Shown piece by piece: positions 7,565-15,504 of a stretch of 32,448 bases of DNA. The DNA is taken from positions 1-32,448 of the forward strand of contig CAZXCT010000005.1 in assembly GCA_964639395.1 (NCBI GenBank), in the 5' to 3' direction. Positions within the stretch are counted from its first letter, which is position 1; each line of letters opens with the position of its first letter. The notes below the pieces were generated by a model that searched no databases, was not told where the DNA came from, and saw nothing but the letters and a program-made list of their open reading frames with translations. Source of the DNA: ATZT02 sp964639395 (GTDB lineage Bacteria; Actinomycetota; Actinomycetes; S36-B12; UBA5976). A program made the position numbers and the translations under genes.

Positions 7565-8737
7565 CTATTTTTCATGGAGCATTTCAAATTTGAATTTTTT
7601 TAACAAAGATAAGGTGGAAAGCAAAAATAGTGCGGCAACAAAGCCCCAGGCGAGTGAATAAGAAGCAAACTCGTCCACTAAAAATCCAAATAATACTGGG
7701 CTAGAAGCAATTCCTACATAAAACCCAAAAAGCACTACACCGGTTGCCTGACCCGTAGCGGCTCGATCAACGCCATTGATAACCATTAACATTCCAACGC
7801 TGTTCCAACTCATCGCAGTAATCCCTAGCAATAAGGTCGCAAGCCACACAGTCCAAATTGCTAAATTACTTCCGACTGAAATCAGAAGAATTCCAACTGC
7901 CGCTACTAATGCCATACCAATTAAAATTTCTCGCCCGATATCTGATCTGCCAGCCACCCACCCCCAAAACACTCTTGATAAAAGTGCCACTAATCCAAAA
8001 GTTCCAAATAACAAACCAGCTTGCGAAAGTGAAAAATCTAAACCTTCAACTAAATAGAGCGGTAAGTAGGCAGTTAGACACGAAATAGCAGCGCCATTAA
8101 AAAATCCATAAACTGCAATTAAATAAACTGGTTTAGGTAGTGCCCCTTTTGAATCATTAACTACTGGCACTATTTCACGATTTGGAATAAATATAAGACT
8201 CATTAAAAGTGCAAGTAGCGGTATCAAAACTGTGAAAGCTAACCCAATCCTCCATCCAAAAAACACCACCAGCGGAGCCAAAATAAAGCCAGCTGCACTC
8301 GCTCCTAACTGAACGCCCGATTGTTTTATGCCGGTAATTGGGCCACGGATGCGACTTGGTATTTCAGCGGCAATAATTTTATTTGTAATCGGATTACCAA
8401 AAGCTAAGGTAATTCCAGCAAAGGCGCTTAACACCAAGATTAATAAATAATTTGTAGTAACAGAAATTAATACCAGTGAAATAGCCACAATCAGCAAAGC
8501 TAAAATATTAATTTTTCTGACTCCAATTTTGTCAACAAATCTTCCAGCCAGAATTGATCCAAACCCCCCGATCACAAAAGAAACGGTGGTGGCAAGCCCT
8601 AACTGAGAACGGCTAAGCGAAAATTCTTCAATCAACTCGGGGCCTAAAACGCCAAAGGCGTATCCCAAAAAAGTACTCGTGCCCATTATCAAGGTAAGGC
8701 TGATTGAAATTCCGGTGAGCGAGCGCCGACTGTGCAA
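7565..8737 (-). CDS. MFS transporter, about 12 membrane helices
   Basis: About 390 residues with twelve hydrophobic segments in two six-helix halves. The loop between helices 2 and 3 carries an MFS motif A-like sequence, GRFVDKIGVRKINI, and PSRIRGPITGIKQSGVQLG follows in helices 4-5, as in organic-acid or cyanate-type carriers. I place the start at TTG 8737, which has GAGGA five bases upstream; TTG 8749 has no ribosome site. The gene precedes nagA by 50 bases, so it may import an amino-sugar-related or organic-acid substrate, but the subfamily is not specific enough to name it. Confidence 0.85.
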   Translation of the reverse strand: MHSRRSLTGISISLTLIMGTSTFLGYAFGVLGPELIEEFSLSRSQLGLATTVSFVIGGFGSILAGRFVDKIGVRKINILALLIVAISLVLISVTTNYLLILVLSAFAGITLAFGNPITNKIIAAEIPSRIRGPITGIKQSGVQLGASAAGFILAPLVVFFGWRIGLAFTVLIPLLALLMSLIFIPNREIVPVVNDSKGALPKPVYLIAVYGFFNGAAISCLTAYLPLYLVEGLDFSLSQAGLLFGTFGLVALLSRVFWGWVAGRSDIGREILIGMALVAAVGILLISVGSNLAIWTVWLATLLLGITAMSWNSVGMLMVINGVDRAATGQATGVVLFGFYVGIASSPVLFGFLVDEFASYSLAWGFVAALFLLSTLSLLKKFKFEMLHEK

Positions 8738-8792
8738 AATAATCCTCAAATTGAGTTAATTTATCTTAATTCATTCTTTCAATGACATTCAT

Positions 8793-8821
8793 TTGGAGCG
8801 TGAATTAATAAATGTTATTGT
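8793..8821 (+). promoter_or_regulatory. Possible promoter giving a leaderless oxidoreductase mRNA
   Basis: TTGGAG (8793-8798) and TATTGT (8816-8821) are separated by exactly 17 bases, with the ATG of the oxidoreductase seven bases further on at 8829. There is no Shine-Dalgarno before that ATG. This fits a transcript starting at or next to the start codon, a common arrangement in actinobacteria. The -35 match to consensus is only moderate. Confidence 0.35.
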
Positions 8822-8828
8822 TAAAAAA

Positions 8829-9803
8829 ATGAAAAAGATTACAGTCGAACAATATGGCCCAGCCACAGTAATGCAGCTGGTTGAGGCGGCTGCCCCAAAG
8901 CCAGTAATGGATCAAGTTCTAATAAAGGTAGCGGCGGCTGGAGTTAATTTCATTGATCTCTACCAGCGATCTGGGTTAGCCAATTATCAGATACCGCTCG
9001 CTTTTACCCCTGGCTTAGAAGGCGCTGGCATCGTTGAAGCGGTTGGTGATTTAGTAATTGACATTAAACCAGGTGATCATGTTGCTTGGGCTATGTCAAT
9101 TGGGAGTTATGCAGAATATGTATTAGTTGCTGAAGAAAAACTTATTAAAGTTCCTAGTGAAATTAATCTAGAAATCGCAAGCGCAGCGATGCTGCAGGGG
9201 TTGACAGCACACTACTTAATCTCAGATTGTTTTAAAGTTACGCAAAAACATTCAGTTTTAGTACATGCAGCAGCAGGTGGCACCGGAAACCTACTTTGCC
9301 AGCTTTTAGTTGCAAAAGGGGCAAATGTAATTGCCAGCACCTCAAGCGATGAAAAAGAAGAAATTGTTTTAGCAAGTGGTGTGACCAAAATAATTCGTTA
9401 TGACAAAGAAAACATCTCAAATAAAATAAAGGAATTTACAAATGGTAAGGGAGTCGATGTTGTTTACGACGGGGTTGGCGCTGCAACATTTGAAGAAAGT
9501 TTAAAAAGTCTTAGCGTTCGGGGGATGATGGTTTTATTTGGCGCTGCGAGTGGGCCGGTAGCACCTTTTGATATTCAAAAACTTAATTCTTTAGGTTCGC
9601 TTTATATTACCCGTCCAACTCTCGCTCACTATGTAAGAAATTTTGAAGAACTAGCTAAAAGAGCCAGTGAACTATTTGAGGTTATCGCACACGGTATTCT
9701 CGAGATCAAAATACACAAAAAATACCCACTTGCCGACGCCGCACAAGCACACCTAGCTTTAGCGTCCCGTAACACCTCAGGCAAATTACTCTTGATTCCA
9801 TAA
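8829..9803 (+). CDS. Zinc-free quinone oxidoreductase (MDR family)
   Basis: About 324 residues with the medium-chain dehydrogenase fold. AGVNFIDLYQRSG and TPGLEGAGIVEAVGD form the N-terminal GroES-like domain; LQGLTAHYL and HAAAGGTGNLLCQL give the NADPH-binding AAxGGxG motif, followed by GVDVVYDGVG and the C-terminal ASRNTSGKLLL. Zinc ligands are absent, as in QorA-type NADPH:quinone reductases. These reduce quinones or other enones with one or two electrons in the cytoplasm. The start is put at ATG 8829 (MKKITVEQYGP); the frame extends to TTG 8793, but the 12 extra residues are not family-like and would overlap a candidate promoter. It is followed 14 bases later by the SnoaL-like gene. Confidence 0.9.
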   Translation: MKKITVEQYGPATVMQLVEAAAPKPVMDQVLIKVAAAGVNFIDLYQRSGLANYQIPLAFTPGLEGAGIVEAVGDLVIDIKPGDHVAWAMSIGSYAEYVLVAEEKLIKVPSEINLEIASAAMLQGLTAHYLISDCFKVTQKHSVLVHAAAGGTGNLLCQLLVAKGANVIASTSSDEKEEIVLASGVTKIIRYDKENISNKIKEFTNGKGVDVVYDGVGAATFEESLKSLSVRGMMVLFGAASGPVAPFDIQKLNSLGSLYITRPTLAHYVRNFEELAKRASELFEVIAHGILEIKIHKKYPLADAAQAHLALASRNTSGKLLLIP

Positions 9804-9817
9804 AGTAGCCTTACGTT

Positions 9818-10219
9818 ATGAATTTACACCAAATCGCTCACGATTTTTTTGATGAAATTTGGAATAAAAAAATTGAATCCGCAATCGATAAATTTATTGC
9901 TGAAGGTGCCGCGGGGAACGATCCTAAATTTGGCGTGGGGCGAGAAAGTTTTAGAGAACAATGGAAAAAGTGGTTAATCGCCTTTCCAGACATTAATTTT
10001 GAAGTTAAAGAAATTATTGCTGAAAATAATTCGGTAGTTTCGCGCTGGACACTGACCGGCACCAACACCGGCGAATTTAGAGAAAAACCAGCAACTGGTA
10101 AAAAGGTTTCTGTTGATGGGGTAAGCATCGACCGCATCGAAAACGGCCAAGTTGCATCAGGTTTTGACGCTTGGGATGAATTGGGGCTATTGAAGCAATT
10201 AGGTTGGATCGAGAAATAG
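9818..10219 (+). CDS. SnoaL-like / ester cyclase family protein
   Basis: A 133-residue NTF2-fold protein. The N-terminal helix (HQIAHDFFDEIWNKK), the aromatic segment KKWLIAFPDINFEVKEI, VVSRWTLTGTNTGEF and the end VASGFDAWDELGLLKQLG are typical of the SnoaL-like polyketide cyclase group. Members range from true cyclases to isomerases and ligand-binding proteins, so no reaction can be named. It has no clear ribosome site and ends four bases before the next gene. It is probably cotranscribed with the oxidoreductase. Confidence 0.85.
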   Translation: MNLHQIAHDFFDEIWNKKIESAIDKFIAEGAAGNDPKFGVGRESFREQWKKWLIAFPDINFEVKEIIAENNSVVSRWTLTGTNTGEFREKPATGKKVSVDGVSIDRIENGQVASGFDAWDELGLLKQLGWIEK

Positions 10220-10223
10220 CATT

Positions 10224-11678
10224 TTGAAAATTGCAATAGCAGGTATTTGGCATGAAACAAATACTTTAACAATTCATCCAACTACAAAATCAAACTTTAT
10301 TAATCATGGTTGGCATGAAGGTCAAGAGCTAATAAAAGCTTTTACTAATACTAAAACAGTTATGGGCGGCTACCTTGAAACGCTTAGCAAAAATAATATT
10401 GAAATAATTTCTTTATTTGGTGCATATGCAACCCCTTCAGGTGTTATCACAAAAAATACTTTCGATGAAATTCTTACAAATCTTCTTGAAAAAATTCGCA
10501 ATAATCTGGGTATTGATGGGATGTTGCTTGAACTGCACGGTGCTCAAGTTGTAGAAGGTATCGACGACCCCGAAGCGCTCATTACATCTAAAGTAAGCGA
10601 ACTTCTTAAAGATATTCCGCTAGCGGTTGTTACGGATTTTCATGCAAATATGACAAATGAACGTTTGAAACACGCAACAATTTGGACAGGCTATCGAACA
10701 AATCCACATATTGATACTTTTGAAACAGGTATACGATCAGCTGAGTTATTGATAAATAAAATAAAAAATAATTTAGAAATCACTATGCAATTTTCTAATG
10801 CCGGTTTAATTTACTCACCTATTGAGCAATCTACCTCTGATTACCCATTTAAAAATTTATTAGAAAAAGCAAAGAGTTTGAAAGACAAATATAATTTGCT
10901 TGATTTGATAGTTCATGGCGGTTACAGTTTTGCTGATGTGGCACATGCAGGGGTATCTTTTACGGCAGTTGCAGAAAGTGATTTATCTGATGCCTGCGCT
11001 AAAGCCCTAGCAGAAATAAATCAATACGCTAATGAAAATAAAGCAAATATTACTCAAAAAATTATGGAAGTTAGCGAATTAATCGAATTTATAAAAAATC
11101 ATAGTTCTAAAAAAATTGCTATCGCAGATATCGCAGACAACATAAATGGTGGCTCCAGCGGGGATTCAACCCACATCCTTAGTGAGTTAATGGATTTGAA
11201 TTTAGAGGTTTTGGCCAGTATTTGCGACCCAAACTTGGTTGAGGATTTACAAAAGTCTCAAATCGGCGATGAGGTTGAGGTGAGTATCGGCGGATGGTCC
11301 GACCCAATCGTCGGAGCCCCAGTTAAGGCTAAAGCAAAAATTGAATATCTTGGTGAAGGTAATTACACCCACTCGGGGCCGATGTATACCGGGCAAAGTT
11401 TCACTATGGGCAAAATTTCTGTATTAAAAATTAATAAGGTAAGCCTGCTGGTGCAGTCGCTACCCCAACAGCCCAACGATCTTGAGCTTTTTAGGTGTGC
11501 CGGGCTAGAACCAGACAATTTTCAAATTCTGCTGCTCAAAGGGGCGATCGCTTTGCGAGCCAGCTGGCAAGATCGGGTTGATTATTTCTTGAATGTCTCT
11601 TCTTTAGGAACCACCGATTGTAATTTGCAACGTTTACCCCTCACAAAATTAAAGGGAAAGGTTTGGCCTCTAGTTTAA
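10224..11678 (+). CDS. M81 family metallopeptidase (MlrC/microcystinase C-like)
   Basis: A 484-residue protein of the MlrC family. Visible signatures: IAGIWHETNT at the N-terminus, LLELHGAQVVEGIDDPE, VTDFHANMT, the TGYRTNPHIDTFETG metal-site segment, and in the second half IADIADNINGGSSGDSTHIL, matching the C-terminal MlrC domain. MlrC cleaves linear microcystin fragments, but most relatives have unknown, probably amide-bond, substrates. The start is TTG, four bases after the SnoaL-like stop. Base composition shifts strongly: the line at 10741-10800 has about 18% GC and the line at 11281-11340 about 53%. The N-terminal portion is also rich in Lys, Asn and Ile. Both domains look complete, so this may be an old recombination rather than decay. 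Confidence 0.88.
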   Translation: MKIAIAGIWHETNTLTIHPTTKSNFINHGWHEGQELIKAFTNTKTVMGGYLETLSKNNIEIISLFGAYATPSGVITKNTFDEILTNLLEKIRNNLGIDGMLLELHGAQVVEGIDDPEALITSKVSELLKDIPLAVVTDFHANMTNERLKHATIWTGYRTNPHIDTFETGIRSAELLINKIKNNLEITMQFSNAGLIYSPIEQSTSDYPFKNLLEKAKSLKDKYNLLDLIVHGGYSFADVAHAGVSFTAVAESDLSDACAKALAEINQYANENKANITQKIMEVSELIEFIKNHSSKKIAIADIADNINGGSSGDSTHILSELMDLNLEVLASICDPNLVEDLQKSQIGDEVEVSIGGWSDPIVGAPVKAKAKIEYLGEGNYTHSGPMYTGQSFTMGKISVLKINKVSLLVQSLPQQPNDLELFRCAGLEPDNFQILLLKGAIALRASWQDRVDYFLNVSSLGTTDCNLQRLPLTKLKGKVWPLV

Positions 11679-11762
11679 TTGTGGGTTAAGTCACTAAATT
11701 TACTATTCCTTTTTACCCCATTACTTTCTACACTTACGCGTTCGTTATTATTAGTTAACAAG

Positions 11763-11918
11763 ATGATATTTACATTATTTAACTTTAATGACGATGCTAA
11801 GAGTATGTATGAAGACTACTCAATGAAAAATCTTTCAACAGTTCATGAGAATTTAACAAAAAAAGTACCACTTGTTAATCAATTTAAAGCAAAATATTTA
11901 ATAAAAAAGGAGGTGTAA
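11763..11918 (+). CDS. Hypothetical small protein, 51 residues
   Basis: I do not recognise this ORF. It starts at ATG 11763 (MIFTLFNFNDDAKSMYEDYS) and ends in LIKKEV; the final codons AAG GAG GTG also form the Shine-Dalgarno of the next small ORF. It is charged and has no membrane segment or signal. The frame is open further upstream to TTG 11679, but that extension is hydrophobic, lacks a ribosome site and abuts the MlrC stop. A TATTAT at 11746-11751 might serve as a -10 for a very short leader. The main support is the coupling with the next ORF and the terminator after both; codon statistics are too short to judge. Confidence 0.4.
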   Translation: MIFTLFNFNDDAKSMYEDYSMKNLSTVHENLTKKVPLVNQFKAKYLIKKEV

Positions 11919-11923
11919 TTAAC

Positions 11924-12034
11924 TTGTCAGCATTTTTAACCGTTGGAATCGTAACCGCGGTATCTGGATACTTACGTAAGAAGTCAGAAAAATATGACGA
12001 TTGGGATCTTGCCGGAGCAATGAACCTCTTGTAA
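11924..12034 (+). CDS. Hypothetical small protein, 36 residues, strong ribosome site
   Basis: A short ORF with the best Shine-Dalgarno in this part of the window, AAGGAGGTG at 11907-11915, nine to ten bases before TTG 11924. The product begins (M)SAFLTVGIVTAVSGYLRKK, a short hydrophobic stretch followed by a basic patch, and ends KYDDWDLAGAMNLL. It lies five bases after the previous small ORF, whose last codons form its ribosome site, and it is followed by a strong terminator at 12058. I know no family for it. The hydrophobic-then-charged layout could suit a membrane-associated peptide or a secreted signal, but that is a guess. Confidence 0.55.
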   Translation: MSAFLTVGIVTAVSGYLRKKSEKYDDWDLAGAMNLL

Positions 12035-12057
12035 ATCAAATAATCAAAACTTCACAT

Positions 12058-12095
12058 GCCAGGTTGAGACTAAATCTCAACCTGGCCTTTTATTT
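12058..12095 (+). terminator. Rho-independent terminator after the small ORFs
   Basis: Perfect 12-bp inverted repeat GCCAGGTTGAGA / TCTCAACCTGGC with a 5-base loop CTAAA, followed by CTTTTATTT. It ends the plus-strand transcript of the small ORFs (and possibly of the MlrC operon). The stop codon of the convergent S51 peptidase lies inside the T-rich tail. In the minus direction the stem is not followed by a T-run. Confidence 0.92.
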
Positions 12096-12734
12096 AACGA
12101 CTTCTCCGTGAGCATAATTCTCACCAGATATATGCACCTTGCCTTTGCCCCACACTCTCCAAACTTCATCTGCTCGGTAGAGCGCCGTTTCTTCATCTAT
12201 CCCGACAACATCTGTCTTAACAGACTTACTTGCAAAATTAAAAAATTTACCAAATTTATCGTAGTGCGGGATAACATTCCACGGGATCAAACCTAATCCA
12301 GCATTTGTTCTTCCAAAAAAACTTGCTAGGCCTAAAACTTGCGGGCCCATCATCATGGCACCCGCACTGCAGCCCGCTAAAGAGACACCATTATTTACTG
12401 CTTGCTCAACCGCACTCCACAAACCAGTATTTTCAATACTCTGCACTAAATAAGTGGGGTCTCCACCTGAAAAATAAATTAAGCCTGCGTCTTCAAACGA
12501 GTCGCTAAAATTTTGTGCTTCTGCTCTGCTAAATACCGGAACGAACCAGGGTTCCATGTCGAGTCTACGAGCTTGCGCTTCGCCTAACGCTTTCCAGTAT
12601 TCGAGTCGATCGGTACCTTCTTGACCAGCTGCTAGCGCAATTTGAATGTATTTTCCGGGTTTACTTATTAGTTTTTCAAATTCAAGCATGGACGGTAAGT
12701 ACTCACCGCTGCCCACTAAAGCTAAATGGGTCAC
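12090..12734 (-). CDS. Peptidase S51 / cyanophycinase-like protein
   Basis: A 214-residue protein of the class I glutamine-amidotransferase-like peptidase group. It has LALVGSGEY at the N-terminus, LIYFSGGDPTYL (about 85-96) and the nucleophile elbow SLAGCSAGAMMMG, with Ser123 as the likely nucleophile. IPHYDKF supplies a probable catalytic His157, and GIDEETAL is the downstream strand. Family members are aspartyl dipeptidases (PepE) or cyanophycinases; the length and GCSAG motif fit this group but do not separate the activities. No signal peptide is seen. It starts at GTG 12734, overlapping the stop of the upstream membrane protein as GTGA. It converges on the small-ORF terminator. Confidence 0.88.
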   Translation of the reverse strand: MTHLALVGSGEYLPSMLEFEKLISKPGKYIQIALAAGQEGTDRLEYWKALGEAQARRLDMEPWFVPVFSRAEAQNFSDSFEDAGLIYFSGGDPTYLVQSIENTGLWSAVEQAVNNGVSLAGCSAGAMMMGPQVLGLASFFGRTNAGLGLIPWNVIPHYDKFGKFFNFASKSVKTDVVGIDEETALYRADEVWRVWGKGKVHISGENYAHGEVVK

Positions 12735-12940
12735 TTTGATTTTTTATTCTTGAACCAAATAGCGCCTGCTACTAGCAAAAATCCTGCCACAACAAAACCC
12801 CAACCTAGATTTACCAAAAGCGCTGACTCGCGTATCACTCCATCGTCATCGCGCTGCGAGTCAATTAGCCAAAAAAAACTTACTGTAGTGATTAAAAAGG
12901 CTGCAAGAGAAATAAATTTATTCAATGGGTCCCATCTCAC
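12731..12940 (-). CDS. Small membrane protein with two helices, function unknown
   Basis: A 69-residue protein with two hydrophobic segments, about residues 9-26 (FISLAAFLITTVSFFWLI) and 42-62 (LVNLGWGFVVAGFLLVAG), separated by a charged loop QRDDDGVIRE and ending in KNKKSK. The basic tail suggests both ends lie inside. It starts at GTG 12940 and its stop overlaps the S51 gene start by four bases, so the two are translationally coupled. I do not recognise a family. The coupling and the clean two-helix pattern are the reasons to accept it as a gene. Confidence 0.6.
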   Translation of the reverse strand: MRWDPLNKFISLAAFLITTVSFFWLIDSQRDDDGVIRESALLVNLGWGFVVAGFLLVAGAIWFKNKKSK

Positions 12941-13058
12941 TAATGGCTTCTTGACTCATTTTATTGCACTTTTGGTTCTAGGGTGATGGTTCCCATACCT
13001 TTTTCTTTTACTCTGCAGCAAAATCGGTGTAGGTTGAGAATAAGAGACAGAGGTAAAT

Positions 13059-14129
13059 ATGAATAGAGCAGATTTAAACGAATTAAGAAAATTCCGAGGA
13101 ACTCCAGTAATTTCAATAATCGCGCCTACCCATAGGCATGCACCTGAAAATCAGGCTGATCCAATTATGGTAAAAAATTTAGCAAACGAAGCAAAATCCA
13201 AACTTCTCTCACAATTAGATAAGCGTGATGCCGCAGCTACTATCGAAAATCTTGATAAAGCAATTGAGCAAATAAATTGGGAGAACCTGCTAGATGGTGT
13301 GGCGATATATGCAAATGACACCAAAAGTTGGGCTTACGATCTACCCTTTACCCCTCAGCCGTTGGCGATTGCTGAAGACACATTTGCCATCAGAGAATTA
13401 GTCAAAGCAATTAATCGCTCTTACCGCTATCGAGTTTTGTCGTTAAGTGAATCGCCAACCCGATTATTTCTTGGTGATCGTGATCGTTTAGTTGAGATTC
13501 GCACCGGGTTTCCATTGATTCATGATGGGCCAGGCGGCGCACAAGGTCTGCCAACAGATTATGGCCAGCGAACTTCTGAGATTAGAGATGAGAACCATCG
13601 CCAATTTTTTAGAAAAGTCGAGCTTGCGCTTAAAGAAGTTGTGAAAGATGATGTCACACCATTATTTATTACCGGAGTTGATCGCTACATATCTTTCTGG
13701 AACGAATTATCACCTACCTTCAAACCCACAGGCGTAATTAATGGCAGCTTTGATTACATGAAGCCAGCAGAATTATCTACTCACATTTGGCCAGTAGTTG
13801 AGGATTACTTTAAAAAAGAGCGTTTAGGAGTAATCGAACAAATTGAAAAATCTATCGCCGCTCATCATTTTGCCGGTGGGGTATCAGAAGTTTTCGAGGC
13901 AGCTACACAAGCACGAGTAGATTTATTGATCGCGCCTGAAGATGAAGTAATTTCGGCGCGGGTAAACCCAGAAAAAACTCAAGTAGTTTCAGGCGCTGAA
14001 GGCATTGAGGTTGCTGACATCGTTGATGAAACTGTAGAGCGCGTTCTCGATGCCGGTGGAAGAATTTTATTTTTACCTGCAGCAGAAATTGAAAAATACG
14101 GAAAACTTGCCGCAATTCTGCGCTATTGA
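13059..14129 (+). CDS. Bacterial archaeo-eukaryotic release factor family protein (baeRF family 3)
   Basis: A 356-residue protein resembling the bacterial relatives of eRF1/Pelota. The N-terminal PVISIIAPTHRHAPENQADP followed by IMVKNLANEA and the C-terminal end GRILFLPAAEIEKYGKLAAI(LRY) match the baeRF3 pattern. A middle segment DGPGGAQGLP (about 156-165) sits near where catalytic release factors carry GGQ, but GGQ itself is absent, so peptidyl-tRNA hydrolysis should not be assumed. The superfamily includes Balon, a ribosome-hibernation factor, so binding at the ribosomal A site under stress is a reasonable hypothesis. The start is ATG with AGAGG upstream. It is divergent from the small membrane protein gene; no convincing promoter was found in the 118-base gap. 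Confidence 0.82.
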   Translation: MNRADLNELRKFRGTPVISIIAPTHRHAPENQADPIMVKNLANEAKSKLLSQLDKRDAAATIENLDKAIEQINWENLLDGVAIYANDTKSWAYDLPFTPQPLAIAEDTFAIRELVKAINRSYRYRVLSLSESPTRLFLGDRDRLVEIRTGFPLIHDGPGGAQGLPTDYGQRTSEIRDENHRQFFRKVELALKEVVKDDVTPLFITGVDRYISFWNELSPTFKPTGVINGSFDYMKPAELSTHIWPVVEDYFKKERLGVIEQIEKSIAAHHFAGGVSEVFEAATQARVDLLIAPEDEVISARVNPEKTQVVSGAEGIEVADIVDETVERVLDAGGRILFLPAAEIEKYGKLAAILRY

Positions 14130-14187
14130 CCTACTAGATGCAAAACCCTTAAAGACTCGATACAGTATTAATACAGGGGGTTTATAA

Positions 14188-14625
14188 ATGCCGATTTGGA
14201 TGTGGCTGGGTGCAGCAGCATTGCTACTAGTAGTTGAAATGCTGACAGTTGATTTACTCTTTGCTTCTTTGGCTTTGGCAGCACTTGCTGCTGCGGTAGC
14301 AGCGGGTATTGGTTTGGGTGGAATCAGCCAAGGCTTAGTGTTTGGAATCTTCGCAGCGGTTTCACTTTTATTATTGCGTCCAATTGCGCTTAAGCACCTT
14401 AAAAAAAGACCCGCAAATTTTGCCACAAATGTAGAAGCGTTAGTTGGGTCTAATGCGCTAACAGCTAGTGAAGTTAGTGAGCGTGGCGGGCAAGTCAAAT
14501 TAAATGGTGAGATCTGGACAGCCAGGTCAATCGGTGAAGTTATACCCAAAGATGAAAAAGTTTTTGTTTGGGCTATTGAAGGCGCCACCGCTGTAGTTAA
14601 ATCAATCTCAGGAGATAAAAAATGA
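14188..14625 (+). CDS. NfeD-like membrane protein
   Basis: A 145-residue protein with hydrophobic helices at about residues 3-20, 25-45 and 50-68, then a soluble C-terminal domain (about 80-140) in which VEALVGSNALTASEVSERGG and GEIWTARS are typical of the NfeD OB-fold. NfeD proteins associate with SPFH (stomatin/flotillin) partners in membrane microdomains, and the partner gene follows with an ATGA overlap. The ribosome site is a run of G (ACAGGGGG) nine bases before ATG. A perfect 10-bp palindrome GTATTAATAC lies just upstream at 14165-14174 and may be regulatory. Confidence 0.9.
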   Translation: MPIWMWLGAAALLLVVEMLTVDLLFASLALAALAAAVAAGIGLGGISQGLVFGIFAAVSLLLLRPIALKHLKKRPANFATNVEALVGSNALTASEVSERGGQVKLNGEIWTARSIGEVIPKDEKVFVWAIEGATAVVKSISGDKK

Positions 14626-15491
14626 ATATTTCATTAGCTTTTTTGGCATTAATAGTTTTAATCTTTGTAGTAGTACTTTCTCGATCAATCCGAATTATCC
14701 CGCAGGCACGATCTGGCATCGTTGAAAGACTTGGCCGCTATAACCGCACACTTAGTGCTGGTTTGACAGTTTTGATTCCTTTTGTTGACCGCTTGCTTCC
14801 ACTAATTGATTTAAGAGAGCGTGTGGTGTCGTTTCCACCCCAGCCGGTAATCACAGAAGATAATCTAGTGGTTTCTATTGATACCGTAATTTACTTTCAA
14901 GTAACCGATCCAAAGTCAGCAGTCTATGAAATTGAAAACTTTATACAAGGTATCGAGCAATTAACAGTTACTACACTAAGAAACGTAGTAGGTGGGCTGG
15001 ATTTAGAGCAAGTACTAACTTCACGCGACTCAATTAACTCAGCGCTTCGCGGTGTGCTTGACGAAGCAACCGGTAAGTGGGGGGTCAGAGTAAATCGCGT
15101 TGAACTAAAAGCAATTGATCCACCAGCAAGTGTTCAAGAATCAATGGAAAAGCAGATGCGGGCAGAGCGTGAAAAGCGTGCCGTGATTCTAACTGCAGAA
15201 GGTGAAAAGCAATCGCAAATTCTTACCGCAGAGGGTGCCAGACAAGCAGAAATTCTTCGTGCCGAAGGTGACGCACAAGCTGCAATCTTAAGAGCAGATG
15301 GTGAATCAAAAGCAATTGAAAAAGTTTTTCAAGCAATTCATCAAGCTGATGCTGATGACAGAGTGCTTGCCTATACCTATTTGCAACAGTTACCAGAAAT
15401 TGCTAACGGCACTGCAAGCAAAGTATGGGTTATCCCCTCAGAATTGAGCGGCGCAGCAAAGTTTATTAGCGAGGCGTTTAAGGGTAAGTAG
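14622..15491 (+). CDS. SPFH/band 7 stomatin-like protein
   Basis: A 289-residue stomatin-type protein. One N-terminal membrane helix (about 4-22) is followed by the band 7 domain, starting IIPQARSGIVERLGRYNRTL and including TVLIPFVDRL, VVSFPPQPVITEDN and the VTTLRNVVGGLDLEQVLTSR segment. From about residue 185 four near-repeats of 11 residues (ILTAEGEKQSQ, ILTAEGARQAE, ILRAEGDAQAA, ILRADGESKAI) make the charged coiled coil through which these proteins form large membrane rings. Cotranscribed with NfeD by a four-base overlap. QmcA/stomatin-like proteins organise membrane domains and often partner proteases; FtsH is encoded elsewhere in the window, but no direct link is shown. Confidence 0.94.
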   Translation: MNISLAFLALIVLIFVVVLSRSIRIIPQARSGIVERLGRYNRTLSAGLTVLIPFVDRLLPLIDLRERVVSFPPQPVITEDNLVVSIDTVIYFQVTDPKSAVYEIENFIQGIEQLTVTTLRNVVGGLDLEQVLTSRDSINSALRGVLDEATGKWGVRVNRVELKAIDPPASVQESMEKQMRAEREKRAVILTAEGEKQSQILTAEGARQAEILRAEGDAQAAILRADGESKAIEKVFQAIHQADADDRVLAYTYLQQLPEIANGTASKVWVIPSELSGAAKFISEAFKGK

Positions 15492-15504
15492 TCTGTAGCC
15501 AAAC

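Noticed and set aside
9838..10281. 147-codon minus-strand frame opposite the SnoaL-like gene
   Set aside because: It mirrors a gene with clear family motifs, has Ser/Pro/Phe-rich antisense composition and no recognisable motif.
11679..11762. N-terminal extension of the first small ORF from TTG 11679
   Set aside because: It begins directly at the MlrC stop, has no ribosome site, and adds a low-complexity hydrophobic stretch; ATG 11763 is simpler.
14073..14588. 171-codon minus-strand frame opposite the NfeD gene
   Set aside because: Alanine/serine-rich antisense shadow of the NfeD coding sequence; it would collide with a well-supported NfeD/SPFH operon.
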